Position numbers and translations under genes: made by a program
NCBI RefSeq assembly: GCF_000762845.2
Contig: NZ_JRMQ02000001.1
Span: forward strand, 274,441 to 338,440
From: Helicobacter japonicus
GTDB lineage: Bacteria > Campylobacterota > Campylobacteria > Campylobacterales > Helicobacteraceae
Direction: 5' to 3'
Length of the DNA: 64,000 nucleotides
The notes under the pieces: model-generated
The model's input: the letters and a program-made list of their open reading frames with translations, nothing else
Databases searched by the model: none
What the model was told of the DNA's origin: nothing
Shown here: positions 9,570 to 19,581 of the stretch, in pieces
Layout: every line of letters starts with the position of its first letter
Position numbering within the stretch: the first letter of the stretch is position 1

Positions 9570-10655
9570 TTATTCTTGAACTAATTCAGCAATAATTTCT
9601 CTAACAGGTTGAATTTTTTGGATTCTATATCCATTTGCACCTGTAAAATATAAGCCATATTCTCTATCACCCATATGAGCGCGTCCCAACGAATCAGCAA
9701 TACAATATCCTACTTTTTTTGCTTCAACTCCTCTATGACAAGGCGAAACACAATTGCTAATACAGCGAATCTTTGGTGCATTACCTTTTGACATTGCTTC
9801 AAGCACACCTGTTTTTACTGCACGAGCAGGATAACCCACAGGAGATTTAACAAGCTCAATATCTTCTTTAGATACAGAAGGCATCAAATCACGATAAGCA
9901 ATAGCATCACATTCCTGAGAACCAAGCCATCTTGTTCCCATTTGCACTCCACTTGCACCCAAAGCAAGCATTCTATCAATATCTTTTCTATCCCAAATCC
10001 CACCAGCAGCTATAACTGGGATATTTCCCCATTTTTTTGCCTCATCAACAACCTGTGGCAATACATTTTCAAGCTGATACTCTTCCTTAAAGCAATCCTC
10101 ATAGCTAAAACCTTGATGTCCCCCGCTTAAAGGTCCTTCTACCACTACAGCATCTGGCATTCTTGCATATCTATCCACCCAACGTCTGCAAATAATCTTG
10201 AGTGCCTTAGCAGAAGATACAATAGGCACAAGTGCTACATCAGGGAAATTTTTAGTAAATTCAGGCATATTTGTAGGCAATCCAGCACCTGTTACAATAA
10301 TATTTGCTCCTGCTTCACACGCATCACGCACCACACGCCCATATTCATTAATTGCATATAGAATATTTGCGCCTAATGGGTTATTACCACATATTTTGCG
10401 TGCATTTTTAAAAATCTCATTAAGTGCGTGTTTTGAATAAAAATTTATAGCCTCAAAAGGTTTAGAATTAGTAATTTTCTCAACAAACTGCATTTTTTGA
10501 TAATACCCTGTGCCTACTGCGCTAATAATACCAAGCGCACCTTCTTTAGAAACATTACCAGCCAGTTTATCCCAACTGATGCCTACACCCATACCCCCTT
10601 GAAAAATTGGATATTTAATTGTATGTTTGCCTATTGTAAGCGGTTTCAATCCCAT
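9570..10655 (-). CDS. fabX: FabX-type decanoyl-ACP dehydrogenase/isomerase (nitronate monooxygenase family)
   Basis: FMN-dependent TIM-barrel protein of the nitronate monooxygenase/FabK family. H. pylori FabX, from the same gene neighbourhood, is known to carry FMN and a [4Fe-4S] cluster and to introduce the double bond in unsaturated fatty acid synthesis. Here EGPLSGGHQGF holds a conserved His (H180), and four cysteines at 298, 302, 306 and 318 could hold the cluster, a feature absent from ordinary nitronate monooxygenases. At 361 residues the length fits. Generic pipelines would probably call it nitronate monooxygenase. Confidence 0.87.
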   Translation of the reverse strand: MGLKPLTIGKHTIKYPIFQGGMGVGISWDKLAGNVSKEGALGIISAVGTGYYQKMQFVEKITNSKPFEAINFYSKHALNEIFKNARKICGNNPLGANILYAINEYGRVVRDACEAGANIIVTGAGLPTNMPEFTKNFPDVALVPIVSSAKALKIICRRWVDRYARMPDAVVVEGPLSGGHQGFSYEDCFKEEYQLENVLPQVVDEAKKWGNIPVIAAGGIWDRKDIDRMLALGASGVQMGTRWLGSQECDAIAYRDLMPSVSKEDIELVKSPVGYPARAVKTGVLEAMSKGNAPKIRCISNCVSPCHRGVEAKKVGYCIADSLGRAHMGDREYGLYFTGANGYRIQKIQPVREIIAELVQE

Positions 10656-10667
10656 CTCTGTATCCCC

Positions 10668-11876
10668 CTATGATATAATCACTTTTGCAAAACGTCTTTT
10701 GCCAATCTGTATAATATATTCACCTACTGATAATTTTAAATCTTCATCTATCATCTTTTCCTTATTGATCTTTAATGCCCCTGCGCGAATATCCCTACGC
10801 GCCTGTGAAGTAGATTCACATAACTTTGCATTTACAAGCACTTTAGCTATCCACTCGCCATTATTGCAAGTAAATGTAGCTAAATCTGTAGGTATTTCAT
10901 CTTTGCTAAACACATTATCGAATTCTATTTTAGCTTGTTTTGCTAAATCAGCGTTATGATAACGCGCAGTTATTTCTAAAGCAAGTTTTTCTTTGATTGC
11001 TTTAGGATGTGCTTTTCCTGTATCTACCTGCTCTTTCATATCCACAATCTCCCGTAAAGAAAGTGTAGAGAGCAACTCATAATATCGCCACATCATCTCA
11101 TCACTAATACTTAGAATCTTAGCATACATCGTATTGGCGGATTCTGTAACGCCTATATAGTTATTGAGTGATTTACTCATTTTTTGCACTCCATCAAGAC
11201 CTTCTAAAAGGGGCATTGTCATTACTGATTGCTCTTTATTGAGTCCATACGCTCTCTGTAAATGCCGCCCTACTAAAAGATTAAATTTTTGATCATTTCC
11301 CCCCAACTCAATATCACAATTTAAAGCAACAGAATCATAGCCTTGCAAAAGCGGATACATAAATTCCACCATAGAAATAGGCTGATTATTATTGTAACGC
11401 TTAGTAAAATCATCACGTTCAAGCATACGCGCAACAGAGAATTTTGAAGTGAGCATAATCATTCCTGCCGCTCCTAGCTCATTCAACCATTGAGAATTAA
11501 AACATACTTCTGTATATTGCGGGTTAAGCACTTTAAACACCTGCTCTTTATAAGTAATGGCATTAGATTCTACTTGTTCCCTGCTTAAAGGTTTCCGCGT
11601 CTCACTTTTTCCACTTGGGTCGCCAATAGTAGCAGTAAAATCACCGATGAGAAATTTTACATTGCCTCCATATTGCTGAAATGTAGCAAGTTTTTGCAAG
11701 AGCACGGTGTGCCCTAAATGCAAATCTGGTGCAGTAGGATCAAATCCTGCTTTTACACAGAATCTCTCTCCTGTGGTAAAAAATTTCTCTACCAAAGTAG
11801 TGATGTATTCTTCCCCGATAAATTCCACACAACCACGTGAAATCTCTTGTAAAGCCTCTTTGGTCTGTTCTCTCAT
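10668..11876 (-). CDS. tyrS: Tyrosyl-tRNA synthetase
   Basis: Class I synthetase charging tRNA-Tyr. HLGHT in [11 protein letters not shown] is the HIGH motif and KMSKS the second ATP-binding motif; an S4 RNA-binding domain ends the protein. The frame is open further upstream, into the spoT coding end, but the ATG at 11876 ([10 protein letters not shown]) gives a 402-residue protein with a suitable N-terminus and a GGA-type ribosome site, so I chose that start. It lies 13 bases after spoT and 12 before fabX. Confidence 0.96.
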   Translation of the reverse strand: MREQTKEALQEISRGCVEFIGEEYITTLVEKFFTTGERFCVKAGFDPTAPDLHLGHTVLLQKLATFQQYGGNVKFLIGDFTATIGDPSGKSETRKPLSREQVESNAITYKEQVFKVLNPQYTEVCFNSQWLNELGAAGMIMLTSKFSVARMLERDDFTKRYNNNQPISMVEFMYPLLQGYDSVALNCDIELGGNDQKFNLLVGRHLQRAYGLNKEQSVMTMPLLEGLDGVQKMSKSLNNYIGVTESANTMYAKILSISDEMMWRYYELLSTLSLREIVDMKEQVDTGKAHPKAIKEKLALEITARYHNADLAKQAKIEFDNVFSKDEIPTDLATFTCNNGEWIAKVLVNAKLCESTSQARRDIRAGALKINKEKMIDEDLKLSVGEYIIQIGKRRFAKVIIS

Positions 11877-11889
11877 TCCCTTATCCTTT

Positions 11890-14040
11890 CTATCCCGAAT
11901 ACACATCTTTAAGATTCTTAAATTCAATAATCTTATATTTTTTATAAAGTATATCTTTTAATGCCTTAATATCGTGCATTTTACTCTCAAAACATATTTC
12001 ACAATATGTGGAAAACTGCCGATTAAGCACATCGTAATCTACACTTACAATATTACAATTATATTTTGCAAATATGCCACATAGTTGTGCCAAAGCACCT
12101 CTTTGATTCTCAATAGCAATAATTGCCTTATAAGTGCTTTTTTGCTCACTTGCCCATTGCACAAAAAGCATTTCACACCCCTGCTCTATTTCATCGAGTG
12201 CTCTCTCACACATTTTATGATGAATATATGCTTTTTGTGTGGTTTTGATAGCTAAAATATTATCACCATATTTAGGGTGGCAGCAGTAATCAAAAATCAC
12301 TTCATTGATATTGCGATTAGTTTGTAAAATAATATTATCAAACACAAGAGGCTTAAGTTTTAACATATTAATTTTAATCTTACCTAAGAAATTTGCTTCA
12401 CGTGCAAAGATTCCTTTAATATTGTTTTTTACCTCTTTTAAAAAGACTAAATCTGATGCTACTCTGTGAATATGTGTATCAAGCTTTTTCTCTTTGAGAT
12501 AACTCATAATTGTATAAGCAGAGCTATCAAAGATTGTTTGCAAAATGCGCAATGCGATTTTTTTGTCAATCTCTTTTAACTTCGCCTGACATTGAATCCT
12601 AATATGATTCTTAGCCCTTGAAGTCTTAACTGCATCAATCCAAGTGCAACGTGGCGGAATCTTTTCACCATTTTGCGATACAACAATGCGCACAATATCG
12701 CTATTTTTAAGTGGTTGCAATAAAGAAGCTTTTTGATGGTTAATAAACACTTCTTTGGCATTATCACCTATATCACTATGCACAGCATAAGCAAAATCTA
12801 ATGCTACTGCACCCACAGGGAGATTATAAATATCACCTGCCGGAGAAAAAACAACCATATCTTCTTTATACAAATCATTTTTTGCCAATTCATAGAATTC
12901 TTCAATCGTATCATTTTGATATTGCAAATTATTGAGCCATTCAAGATTTGGCTCTCTCCCACCACTTTTATATTTCCAATGCGCTGCTACGCCATATTGT
13001 GCGGATTTGTGCATATCAAAAGTGCGTATCTGCACTTCATAAATACTCGAGCCTTCAAAGATTGTTGTATGAATTGTTTGGTATCCATTTTCTTTGGGAA
13101 TGGCAATATAGTCTTTAAAACGAGAAACAACTGGTGTGAGCTGTAAATGCAAAAGCCCAAGCACCTTATAACATTCAAGACTTGTTGGCACGATAATCCG
13201 CACTGCAAGCAAATCAAGTATCTCATCAATGCTCACGCCTTTGCGTTGCATTTTGAGAAAAATAGAATAATAACGTTTCACACGACTTTCAATAGCAAAA
13301 TCTTTTTGTGTAAATCCATTTTGTAAAAGAATTGTTGTTATTTTTTGCGTAAATTCATTAAGCTTTAAAGTAATAGACTGATTATTTTCATTGATATAAC
13401 AGAGAATCTTCTCATATTCTTGAGGAAAAATATAAAAAAAGCTTCTATCCTCTAACTCATTCTTAAGCGAAGAGATTCCTAATCTATGGGCAATTGGTGC
13501 ATACACCATAAGTGTTTCTTCAGCAATACGTTTTTGCTTGTGGGGAGGAAGTGCATCAAGAGTAAGCATATTATGCATTCTATCGCTAATTTTAATCACA
13601 AGCGCACGAATATCTTTTATCGATGCAAGAAGCATTTTACGAAAGCTTAATGCGGAAGCAGTGAGTTTGCTATGAGAATTGCTGCTAAACTCCTCATTCC
13701 GAATCTCAACAATCTTTGTCAATGCATCGACCAAATGTCCCACATCCCAATCAAATTCTCTCTGCACATCTTCAAGCGAATAATAAGTATCCTCTACAAC
13801 ATCGTGCAAAAGTGCAGCACACAACATTGTCTCATCACCACCATAAAATGCCACTATACAGGCTACACAAAGTGGATGCACAACATAAGGAATCCCGCTT
13901 TTACGAAGTTGCCCCCTGTGGGCATTTATCGATACATCAATGGCTTTTTGCACATTTGGAGTAATTTCTGTAAGAGACTGAAGTTTAGCAACAGCAGACT
14001 CTATAGTATCAATTTCAGCAATTTGGGGAAAAAAATTCAA
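11890..14040 (-). CDS. spoT: Bifunctional (p)ppGpp synthetase/hydrolase
   Basis: Makes and degrades the stringent-response alarmones. The HD hydrolase domain (about residues 35-180) has [11 protein letters not shown] and ISDRMHNM; the synthetase domain has [21 protein letters not shown] follows ([23 protein letters not shown]) and an ACT domain closes the protein ([17 protein letters not shown]). At 716 residues it is full length, and it is likely the only RelA/SpoT enzyme, as in H. pylori. It starts 9 bases after the rpoZ stop. Confidence 0.96.
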   Translation of the reverse strand: MNFFPQIAEIDTIESAVAKLQSLTEITPNVQKAIDVSINAHRGQLRKSGIPYVVHPLCVACIVAFYGGDETMLCAALLHDVVEDTYYSLEDVQREFDWDVGHLVDALTKIVEIRNEEFSSNSHSKLTASALSFRKMLLASIKDIRALVIKISDRMHNMLTLDALPPHKQKRIAEETLMVYAPIAHRLGISSLKNELEDRSFFYIFPQEYEKILCYINENNQSITLKLNEFTQKITTILLQNGFTQKDFAIESRVKRYYSIFLKMQRKGVSIDEILDLLAVRIIVPTSLECYKVLGLLHLQLTPVVSRFKDYIAIPKENGYQTIHTTIFEGSSIYEVQIRTFDMHKSAQYGVAAHWKYKSGGREPNLEWLNNLQYQNDTIEEFYELAKNDLYKEDMVVFSPAGDIYNLPVGAVALDFAYAVHSDIGDNAKEVFINHQKASLLQPLKNSDIVRIVVSQNGEKIPPRCTWIDAVKTSRAKNHIRIQCQAKLKEIDKKIALRILQTIFDSSAYTIMSYLKEKKLDTHIHRVASDLVFLKEVKNNIKGIFAREANFLGKIKINMLKLKPLVFDNIILQTNRNINEVIFDYCCHPKYGDNILAIKTTQKAYIHHKMCERALDEIEQGCEMLFVQWASEQKSTYKAIIAIENQRGALAQLCGIFAKYNCNIVSVDYDVLNRQFSTYCEICFESKMHDIKALKDILYKKYKIIEFKNLKDVYSG

Positions 14041-14049
14041 AATCTCTCC

Positions 14050-14283
14050 CTATTCCCTATCCTCAATTGATGAGAGTTCAATTTTTCCTTCAGCAATTTC
14101 TTGCATTGCAATATCTGGCAATTTATGTGTCTTAACATCCATATCTACAAGAGGTTTGGCTCCTTCTCCGAGTTCTTTAACGCGTTCAAAAACAAGGCTT
14201 GCAAGTATATATCTATCATCATTTACTCTTTTTAGTGCTCTTGCGGCAATTTCTTCTGTCCGTTCTGTGTGTAATGCATCCAT
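14050..14283 (-). CDS. rpoZ: RNA polymerase omega subunit
   Basis: Small (77 residues) polymerase assembly subunit. ERTEEIAARALKRVNDDRY and ASLVFERVKELGEGAKPL match epsilonproteobacterial omega. It is encoded between pyrH and spoT, the conserved order of the group. A 15-base palindrome lies 10 bases upstream of the start codon, on the untranslated leader. Confidence 0.93.
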   Translation of the reverse strand: MDALHTERTEEIAARALKRVNDDRYILASLVFERVKELGEGAKPLVDMDVKTHKLPDIAMQEIAEGKIELSSIEDRE

Positions 14284-14292
14284 AAACCATCC

Positions 14293-14307
14293 TTTTAGAT
14301 TCTAAAA
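14293..14307. repeat. Palindrome TTTTAGATTCTAAAA upstream of rpoZ
   Basis: Perfect 7-base arms (TTTTAGA / TCTAAAA) around one base. The identical 15-mer recurs at 15182-15196, upstream of pyrH. It sits in the rpoZ leader, 10 bases before the ATG. It could be a regulator site or an instance of the AGATTCT word that is frequent across the window. Confidence 0.6.
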
Positions 14308-14346
14308 TGTGAATTGTATCGTTTTTTTATTTGTTTTTGCTTTGAT

Positions 14347-15060
<714 letters not shown>

Positions 15061-15181
15061 CTATCCTTTTGTTTGAAGTGTGCTATTTTAACGCAAAAGC
15101 TTAAATACATCTTATATACAAAGGAGAATCAAAGAAAACTAAGCTTTAAATAGAATCCACTCTATAATTATTGTTATACAA

Positions 15182-15196
15182 TTTTAGATTCTAAAA
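15182..15196. repeat. Second copy of palindrome TTTTAGATTCTAAAA
   Basis: Identical to the 15-mer at 14293-14307. It lies in the 190-base gap between the pyrH start and the end of the PD-(D/E)XK-like gene, about 125 bases upstream of pyrH. Confidence 0.6.
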
Positions 15197-15247
15197 TATG
15201 TCAAATTCGTGTATAAAAAGATTTGAGGTTACATCTGCGCTATTATC

Positions 15248-16039
15248 TTACACCACTACTACACCACAGAGCAATATAAAAGGCATATATTCATCTTTGG
15301 TATAGATATGGTAGATATCCTCTTGATTTGTGCCAATGCTTGTACACAAATCAAGTACAGCGCAAAGCACCCCAAATTGCTTTTTGTCACCTAAAAATTC
15401 TGTAACTGTTTCTTTAAGTGAATCTAGCACATATTGAGGGGCATCTTTTAACTCTTCATCGCTAGGAAGCGAACTTTTTTTGCAATACACATTTACACTA
15501 AAAAGTGCAAGTTTAAAATCGTTCCACTCAGAAAGTCTTTTTTTCTTTTTTAGTTTCTCTATATCTTGAATCTGCCCTAATGCCTCTTTAATACGCTCTT
15601 TATTGCGAGCATTAAACTCTTTCCTTGCTCTTTTAGCTACATTAAAATATAAATGCTTAAACTCTATCCATATATCATATTTTTGATTTTTTTCAGAACA
15701 CCAAAAGTCAATTCTTCGTCTGTTTTTTAGCCTCTCTCCCAAATCCACACCTCTACAATCAGCACCATACTCACTTATCACATAGGGTGTAAGACGAGAT
15801 AGCGCAATAGCAATAGTAGCCTTATTACTTTCTTCATTATGCACAAGAGGAAAATGCTTAACATCATCTATATATGTAAGATTTATGTCAAAAACATATT
15901 GACAAAATTCATCATAAAATTTTTTCAAGCTCCTTCCACCTCCGCCACCTTTAGTAGATATGCTATCAGACTTATAATGCGTATCTATCAAGTAATATTT
16001 GTAAGGTGCCGCATCATTAAAGAGTTTATTCATCTCCAT
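15248..16039 (-). CDS. Hypothetical protein, possible PD-(D/E)XK nuclease-like fold
   Basis: 263 residues with no family I can name. The middle contains an E90, D111 in RRIDFW and E126-x-K128 in WIEFKH, spaced like the E-D-ExK active site of PD-(D/E)XK nucleases; secondary structure around it (strand-strand-helix) is compatible. A GGGGG run at residues 31-35 lies near the N-terminus and a basic Lys/Arg-rich helix follows the motif. The ATG has AAGGA upstream; a second ATG two codons on is also possible. It is divergent from an HTH protein 184 bases away. Nuclease activity is inference. Confidence 0.65.
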   Translation of the reverse strand: MEMNKLFNDAAPYKYYLIDTHYKSDSISTKGGGGGRSLKKFYDEFCQYVFDINLTYIDDVKHFPLVHNEESNKATIAIALSRLTPYVISEYGADCRGVDLGERLKNRRRIDFWCSEKNQKYDIWIEFKHLYFNVAKRARKEFNARNKERIKEALGQIQDIEKLKKKKRLSEWNDFKLALFSVNVYCKKSSLPSDEELKDAPQYVLDSLKETVTEFLGDKKQFGVLCAVLDLCTSIGTNQEDIYHIYTKDEYMPFILLCGVVVV

Positions 16040-16223
16040 ATTTTTTATCCTTTTAGGTTTTAGAACTTGCCTTTATTTCATTAATGCTATCCACGATAAT
16101 GCCAATTATCATAAGCAATTAAAATTAAACTCAAATTTATAGCTTATCAATACGTAATATTATACTTCATCTATAAAATAAACGATTAAAATTATAAGTT
16201 ACATATAAACCAAAGAGAAAATA

Positions 16224-16631
16224 ATGAAAGTCGTAGAGAGAATCAACGAAATCTTAAAAGAAAAAAACCTAAGCAAAAAGGAAATTGCGAACCGTTTGAT
16301 TGATTTGGGTTTGCGTGCAAGCAAAACAGGTGAAACACCCACTATTTCAAGCATTTATGCCTATCTCAATGGCAATATAGAATTAAAAGCCGATATGATA
16401 CCTTTTATCGCTGAAGCATTAGGCATATCCGAGCAAGAGTTATTTAGTAGCACAGATTCTCATAGAATCTTACGCAAAATCTATGCACGCAATCCACTTT
16501 ATAGTAAATATAATCATATTATAGAACTTCTTGAATATATCTCTCCAAAATCCCTTGAAACACTTGAAAAAACGCTTCTTAGCTATAAACAAAAGACGTT
16601 AGAACTCAATCATATTATTGAAAAAATATAA
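16224..16631 (+). CDS. Helix-turn-helix (XRE-like) regulator
   Basis: 135 residues. The N-terminal part (about 1-75) reads as an HTH: KNLSKKEIANRL, then TISSIYAYLNG, then ADMIPFIAEALGISEQELF, the usual closing helix. The C-terminal 55 residues are helical and may dimerise. AGAGAAA gives a weak ribosome site. It is divergent from the PD-(D/E)XK-like gene, so it may control that gene and itself. Confidence 0.75.
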   Translation: MKVVERINEILKEKNLSKKEIANRLIDLGLRASKTGETPTISSIYAYLNGNIELKADMIPFIAEALGISEQELFSSTDSHRILRKIYARNPLYSKYNHIIELLEYISPKSLETLEKTLLSYKQKTLELNHIIEKI

Positions 16632-16772
16632 GTTGAATAATATTGAATAATAATAATTGACGAGATGTTATAATTTTTTACGAATCTTTTAATTTCATTA
16701 AGATTGTGAAGCAATATTGAGGTGTGATTACAGATTCTAAGATTTTATAATGAACCCAAATAAATTATCAGG

Positions 16773-16849
16773 TGGCGGAGCGGACGGGGCTCGAACCCGC
16801 GACCCCCTGCGTGACAGGCAGGTATTCTAACCAGCTGAACTACCGCTCC
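16773..16849 (-). tRNA. tRNA-Asp (GTC)
   Basis: 77 nt including encoded CCA. Acceptor GGAGCGG pairs with CCGCTCC; the anticodon loop reads CTGTCAC, giving GTC. It is last of four tRNA genes transcribed on this strand. Confidence 0.96.
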
Positions 16850-16905
16850 ATAGTCTTTGTATAAGCAAATCCCCAAACCCACAAAAAGTAGATTCTAAAC
16901 AAAAG

Positions 16906-16981
16906 TGGTGGTCGCTATAAGACTCGAACTTATGACATCCACCTTGTAAGGGTGGCGCTCTACCAACTGAGCTAAGCGACC
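16906..16981 (-). tRNA. tRNA-Val (TAC)
   Basis: 76 nt including CCA. Acceptor GGTCGCT / AGCGACC, anticodon loop CTTACAA, anticodon TAC. Third in the Lys-Glu-Val-Asp cluster. Confidence 0.96.
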
Positions 16982-17016
16982 GAAAATTTGAAGCAAAAGT
17001 AAAACAAAAATAAAAG

Positions 17017-17091
17017 TGGTGACCCCGAGGGGACTCGAACCCCTGTAGCCACCGTGAAAGGGTGGTATCCTAACCGCTAGATGACGGGGCC
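17017..17091 (-). tRNA. tRNA-Glu (TTC)
   Basis: 75 nt including CCA. Acceptor GGCCCCG / CGGGGTC with one G-T pair; the anticodon stem CCACC/GGTGG encloses CTTTCAC, so position 37 is A. Second in the cluster. Compare the second tRNA-Glu at 49219-49294. Confidence 0.96.
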
Positions 17092-17105
17092 ACTTTTATC
17101 TTTGA

Positions 17106-17181
17106 TGGTGACCCGTGTTGGATTCGAACCAACGGCCCATTCCTTAAAAGGGAATTGCTCTACCAACTGAGCTAACGGGTC
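17106..17181 (-). tRNA. tRNA-Lys (TTT)
   Basis: 76 nt including CCA. Acceptor GACCCGT / ACGGGTC, anticodon loop with TTT. First gene of the tRNA operon, about 45 bases below a consensus promoter. Confidence 0.96.
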
Positions 17182-17227
17182 ATCTTTAGCTAAATCTTGT
17201 GCCACAATTTTGACACAAAAGAGCGCA

Positions 17228-17256
17228 ATTATAGTGAGTTTGCATTTATTTGTCAA
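17228..17256 (-). promoter_or_regulatory. Consensus sigma70 promoter of the tRNA operon
   Basis: On the minus strand TTGACA (17256-17251) is followed by exactly 17 bases and TATAAT (17233-17228), a perfect match to both boxes. The -35 box lies within the last codons of pncC. Such a full consensus is rare in Helicobacter, where -35 boxes are usually weak, and fits strong stable-RNA expression. Confidence 0.85.
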
Positions 17257-17770
17257 GACTTAAAAGCATAAGTAACATTTGTAATGCCTTAGCACAACTT
17301 TGAGACTGCACAGCATATCTATCACCGCCAAACTGATAACGTTCCACTAATGCTTTTTGTCCTTTTATTTGTGCGCCTATATATACGCAACCCACAGGCT
17401 TTTGCACACTTCCTCCAGTGGGACCCGCTACTCCACTTGTAGCAAGAGCTACATCTGCGCCACTTTGCTTGAGAATCCCCTCACACATTCCTCTTACCAC
17501 AGGTTCACTTACCGCGCCATAGGAATCTAAATCCAATTTATTTACACCAAGCCAAGAGTGTTTTATCTCGTTTGCGTAGCTTATCATTGCTCCATCAAGC
17601 ACAGAAGAAGCACCACTAAGTGCAGTGAAGTGATAGCTTAAAAGTCCGCCGGTGCAGCTTTCTGCTATACCTATTTTGTATTTTTTCACGCATAAAAGAT
17701 TCAGTAATTCCTCTGCTAGAGCCAAATTTAAACATATATTCACAGAATCTAAGGTATTTTCTTGCTTCAT
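17246..17770 (-). CDS. pncC: CinA C-terminal domain, nicotinamide-nucleotide amidohydrolase
   Basis: Stand-alone CinA C-terminal domain (174 residues), the family that deamidates NMN to NaMN in pyridine nucleotide recycling. IAESCTGGLLSYHFTALSGASSV and GAVSEPVVRGMCEG carry the signature, with TSGVAGPTGGSVQKPVG downstream. There is no N-terminal MoaB-like domain, so it is the short form. Its 3' end contains the -35 box of the tRNA promoter. Divergent from ppk2. Confidence 0.9.
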   Translation of the reverse strand: MKQENTLDSVNICLNLALAEELLNLLCVKKYKIGIAESCTGGLLSYHFTALSGASSVLDGAMISYANEIKHSWLGVNKLDLDSYGAVSEPVVRGMCEGILKQSGADVALATSGVAGPTGGSVQKPVGCVYIGAQIKGQKALVERYQFGGDRYAVQSQSCAKALQMLLMLLSLDK

Positions 17771-17869
17771 TTGGTAATCCTTTCAGGACAAAAAGTGCCT
17801 TTACCTTTATTTTTTGATAAAAAAATACTATACTATGAGTTTATTAGATTTTTCTTAAAGGAGGGTTTT

Positions 17870-18967
17870 ATGGGTAAGCAAGAGAGACACATTGTCATTC
17901 GACCAGAAAATGAGGCAAATATCAAGGATATTTATAAACGCAAAAGTGGGCGTATGAAAGAGGATTTTTATCTTCACGAGCTTACAAAACTTCAAATTGA
18001 GCTTATCAAGTTACAAAATTGGGTAAAAGCGACAAATCAGAAGATTGTTATCATTATGGAGGGACGTGATGCAGCAGGAAAAGGAGGCACAATAAAAGCC
18101 CTTACAAGCCGTATGAATCCACGCAGTTGTAGAATCGTTGCGTTACCTAAACCAACAGATGCAGAAAAAACAGAATGGTATTTCAAACGCTACATTAGCA
18201 CATTGCCAAGTGGTGGTGAGATTGTATTCTATGATAGAAGCTGGTATAACCGCGCAGGGGTAGAAAGAGTAATGGGATTTTGCACACAAGAGCAATATAA
18301 AGAATTTATCACTCAAGTTTCTAACCTTGAGCAAATGCTTGTCTCAAGCGGAATGCTCATTTTTAAATATTTTCTTGATGTAGGACGCGAAGAGCAAAAA
18401 CGTAGAATCTTACGCCGCAAAACAGACCCTTTAAGAATGTGGAAATTAAGCCCAATCGATAATAAATCGCTTGATTTATGGGAAGAATACACAGAAGTGT
18501 TTGAAAAAATGTTTGCACGCACACATACGCACATCTGCCCTTGGACAATCATCAACACAAATGACAAAAAACGCGCACGATTAAACATTGCTCGTGATAT
18601 TTTAAGTAAAATTGACTATGAAGGTAAAGACCAAACTAATGTATGCCTCTTGCCAGACCCAAGCATTGTATGGACTTATTCCCAATATCAGCTAGCTCAT
18701 ATAGACCCCACAGAGGAAGTGAGAAAACAATTTGACGAAGCAGAAGAAGCTAAAAAAGCGAGAAAAAAAGCACAAAAACTAGCCAAAGAGGCTAAAGAAA
18801 AAGAAGAAAAAGAAAAAACTAAGCTAGAAGCAAAGGCAAAAGAGGAGAAGCAAAAAACCAAAGAAAAAGAAATTAAAGCTGAAAACAAACTCAAAAATGA
18901 GTCTAAAGCTAAAAGTGTCACCAAAACAGAATCTGCTAAAGCTGATACTACGCCCACAAAATCATAA
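17870..18967 (+). CDS. ppk2: Polyphosphate kinase 2 with a highly charged tail
   Basis: PPK2 family enzyme using polyphosphate to phosphorylate nucleotides. Walker A is EGRDAAGKGGTIK (about residues 64-76), and FYDRSWYNRAGVERVMGF holds the Walker B/lid region. I chose ATG 17870 because AAAGGAGG sits just before it; the frame is open upstream but overlaps the pncC start. After the catalytic domain (to about residue 287) comes a 78-residue tail almost wholly of Lys, Glu and Ala, predicted as a single charged helix, not part of standard PPK2. A hairpin follows at 18998-19019. Confidence 0.92.
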   Translation: MGKQERHIVIRPENEANIKDIYKRKSGRMKEDFYLHELTKLQIELIKLQNWVKATNQKIVIIMEGRDAAGKGGTIKALTSRMNPRSCRIVALPKPTDAEKTEWYFKRYISTLPSGGEIVFYDRSWYNRAGVERVMGFCTQEQYKEFITQVSNLEQMLVSSGMLIFKYFLDVGREEQKRRILRRKTDPLRMWKLSPIDNKSLDLWEEYTEVFEKMFARTHTHICPWTIINTNDKKRARLNIARDILSKIDYEGKDQTNVCLLPDPSIVWTYSQYQLAHIDPTEEVRKQFDEAEEAKKARKKAQKLAKEAKEKEEKEKTKLEAKAKEEKQKTKEKEIKAENKLKNESKAKSVTKTESAKADTTPTKS

Positions 18968-18997
18968 ATTTCTCTTTTAATCCTCCTTGAAACAAAA

Positions 18998-19019
18998 GAG
19001 GGCTTACTCAAAAGCCCTC
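18998..19019 (-). terminator. Hairpin terminator, 8-bp stem
   Basis: GAGGGCTT / AAGCCCTC with a 6-base loop. Read on the minus strand it is followed by CTTTTGTTT, a T-rich tract, so it best terminates the small minus-strand frame at 19081-19227; it may also stop ppk2 transcripts. Confidence 0.6.
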
Positions 19020-19080
19020 GAAAGCATATTTTATCTGCTACCCTTACTTTATATTTTGCAACAAACTCATTTCATTATGT

Positions 19081-19227
19081 TTATTTATCTCTCACCATTT
19101 GTGTATATTGCATTATGCTTTGAGCGATTGAGCCTACATCAATTACAGGAAGATTTGCTTGAGCTATGCTAAAGCTTATGCTTAAACAAAAAGTAATGTG
19201 AAGTAGTTTGTGTTGAATAGATTTCAT
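19081..19227 (-). CDS. 48-residue exported peptide resembling the N-terminus of VirB5/TrbJ
   Basis: A short frame with a purine-rich GGGGAAAAG ribosome site just before the ATG. It encodes a signal peptide (MKSIQHKLLHITFCLSISF, cleavage likely after AQA) followed by NLPVIDVGSIAQSIMQYTQ, which resembles the start of mature VirB5/TrbJ-type conjugation proteins (short IPVxD-xxxIAQ motif). It stops after 48 residues while the family exceeds 200, so it is either a truncated remnant or a small exported protein. The resemblance is from memory of the family. Confidence 0.45.
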   Translation of the reverse strand: MKSIQHKLLHITFCLSISFSIAQANLPVIDVGSIAQSIMQYTQMVRDK

Positions 19228-19330
19228 CTTTTCCCCTTTGTCATAGAGTAAAGATGAGCCATTATCTCTTTTAATGTCGGCTGGATTATAGCATAAAAAA
19301 GACTTAGAAGTTAAGTAAAGAAATAAACTA

Positions 19331-19377
19331 TCACGCTTAGAGAAATCACATTAAGAGATGTAATTCTTAAGCGTGGA
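19331..19377. repeat. Imperfect 47-base inverted repeat
   Basis: Arms CACGCTTA and TAAGCGTG pair perfectly, with further imperfect pairing (AGAAATCACA against TGTAATTCT) around an 8-base loop. It lies just beyond the stop of the 63-codon minus-strand frame and could act as its terminator, with T-rich sequence following on that strand. Confidence 0.5.
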
Positions 19378-19389
19378 TATAAAGAAGCT

Positions 19390-19581
19390 TTATTTTTTAT
19401 CGTATTTTTCTGTTTCTTTATCAAGTTTAGAGTGGTCATCTGCTTTAAGTGTTTTTGATTCAGTGAGAATAAATTTACATAGTGCGTGATTATCAAGATT
19501 CTTTTTTGAATGTTTAGATATATCAAAGTCTTGTTTTTCAAGCTCTTTTGTTTCATTCTTTAAATATTGTGATACGAACAC
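19390..19581 (-). pseudogene. 63-codon frame, probable gene fragment
   Basis: Very charged frame ending KLDKETEKYDKK. The only near-terminal start is a GTG with no ribosome site, and an in-frame stop lies a few codons upstream. I recognise no family. It shares strand with the VirB5-like fragment downstream. It could be the C-terminal end of a deleted gene or non-coding. Confidence 0.25.

Noticed and set aside
11877..11927. MCIRDR-like peptide upstream of tyrS resembling the translation of a sequencing adapter
   Set aside because: The DNA reads ATGTGTATTCGGGATAG, not the adapter ATGTGTATAAGAGACAG, and the same bases encode the natural end of spoT in the neighbouring frame. Coincidence; tyrS starts at 11876.
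15930..15960. Glycine run in the PD-(D/E)XK-like gene as a possible phase-variable tract
   Set aside because: The codons are mixed GGN (GGT, GGC, GGA), not a homopolymer, so slippage is unlikely. The same holds for the glycine run in cheV.
17762..17869. Longer start for ppk2 with 36 extra residues
   Set aside because: It overlaps the divergent pncC start and has no ribosome site, whereas AAAGGAGG directly precedes ATG 17870.
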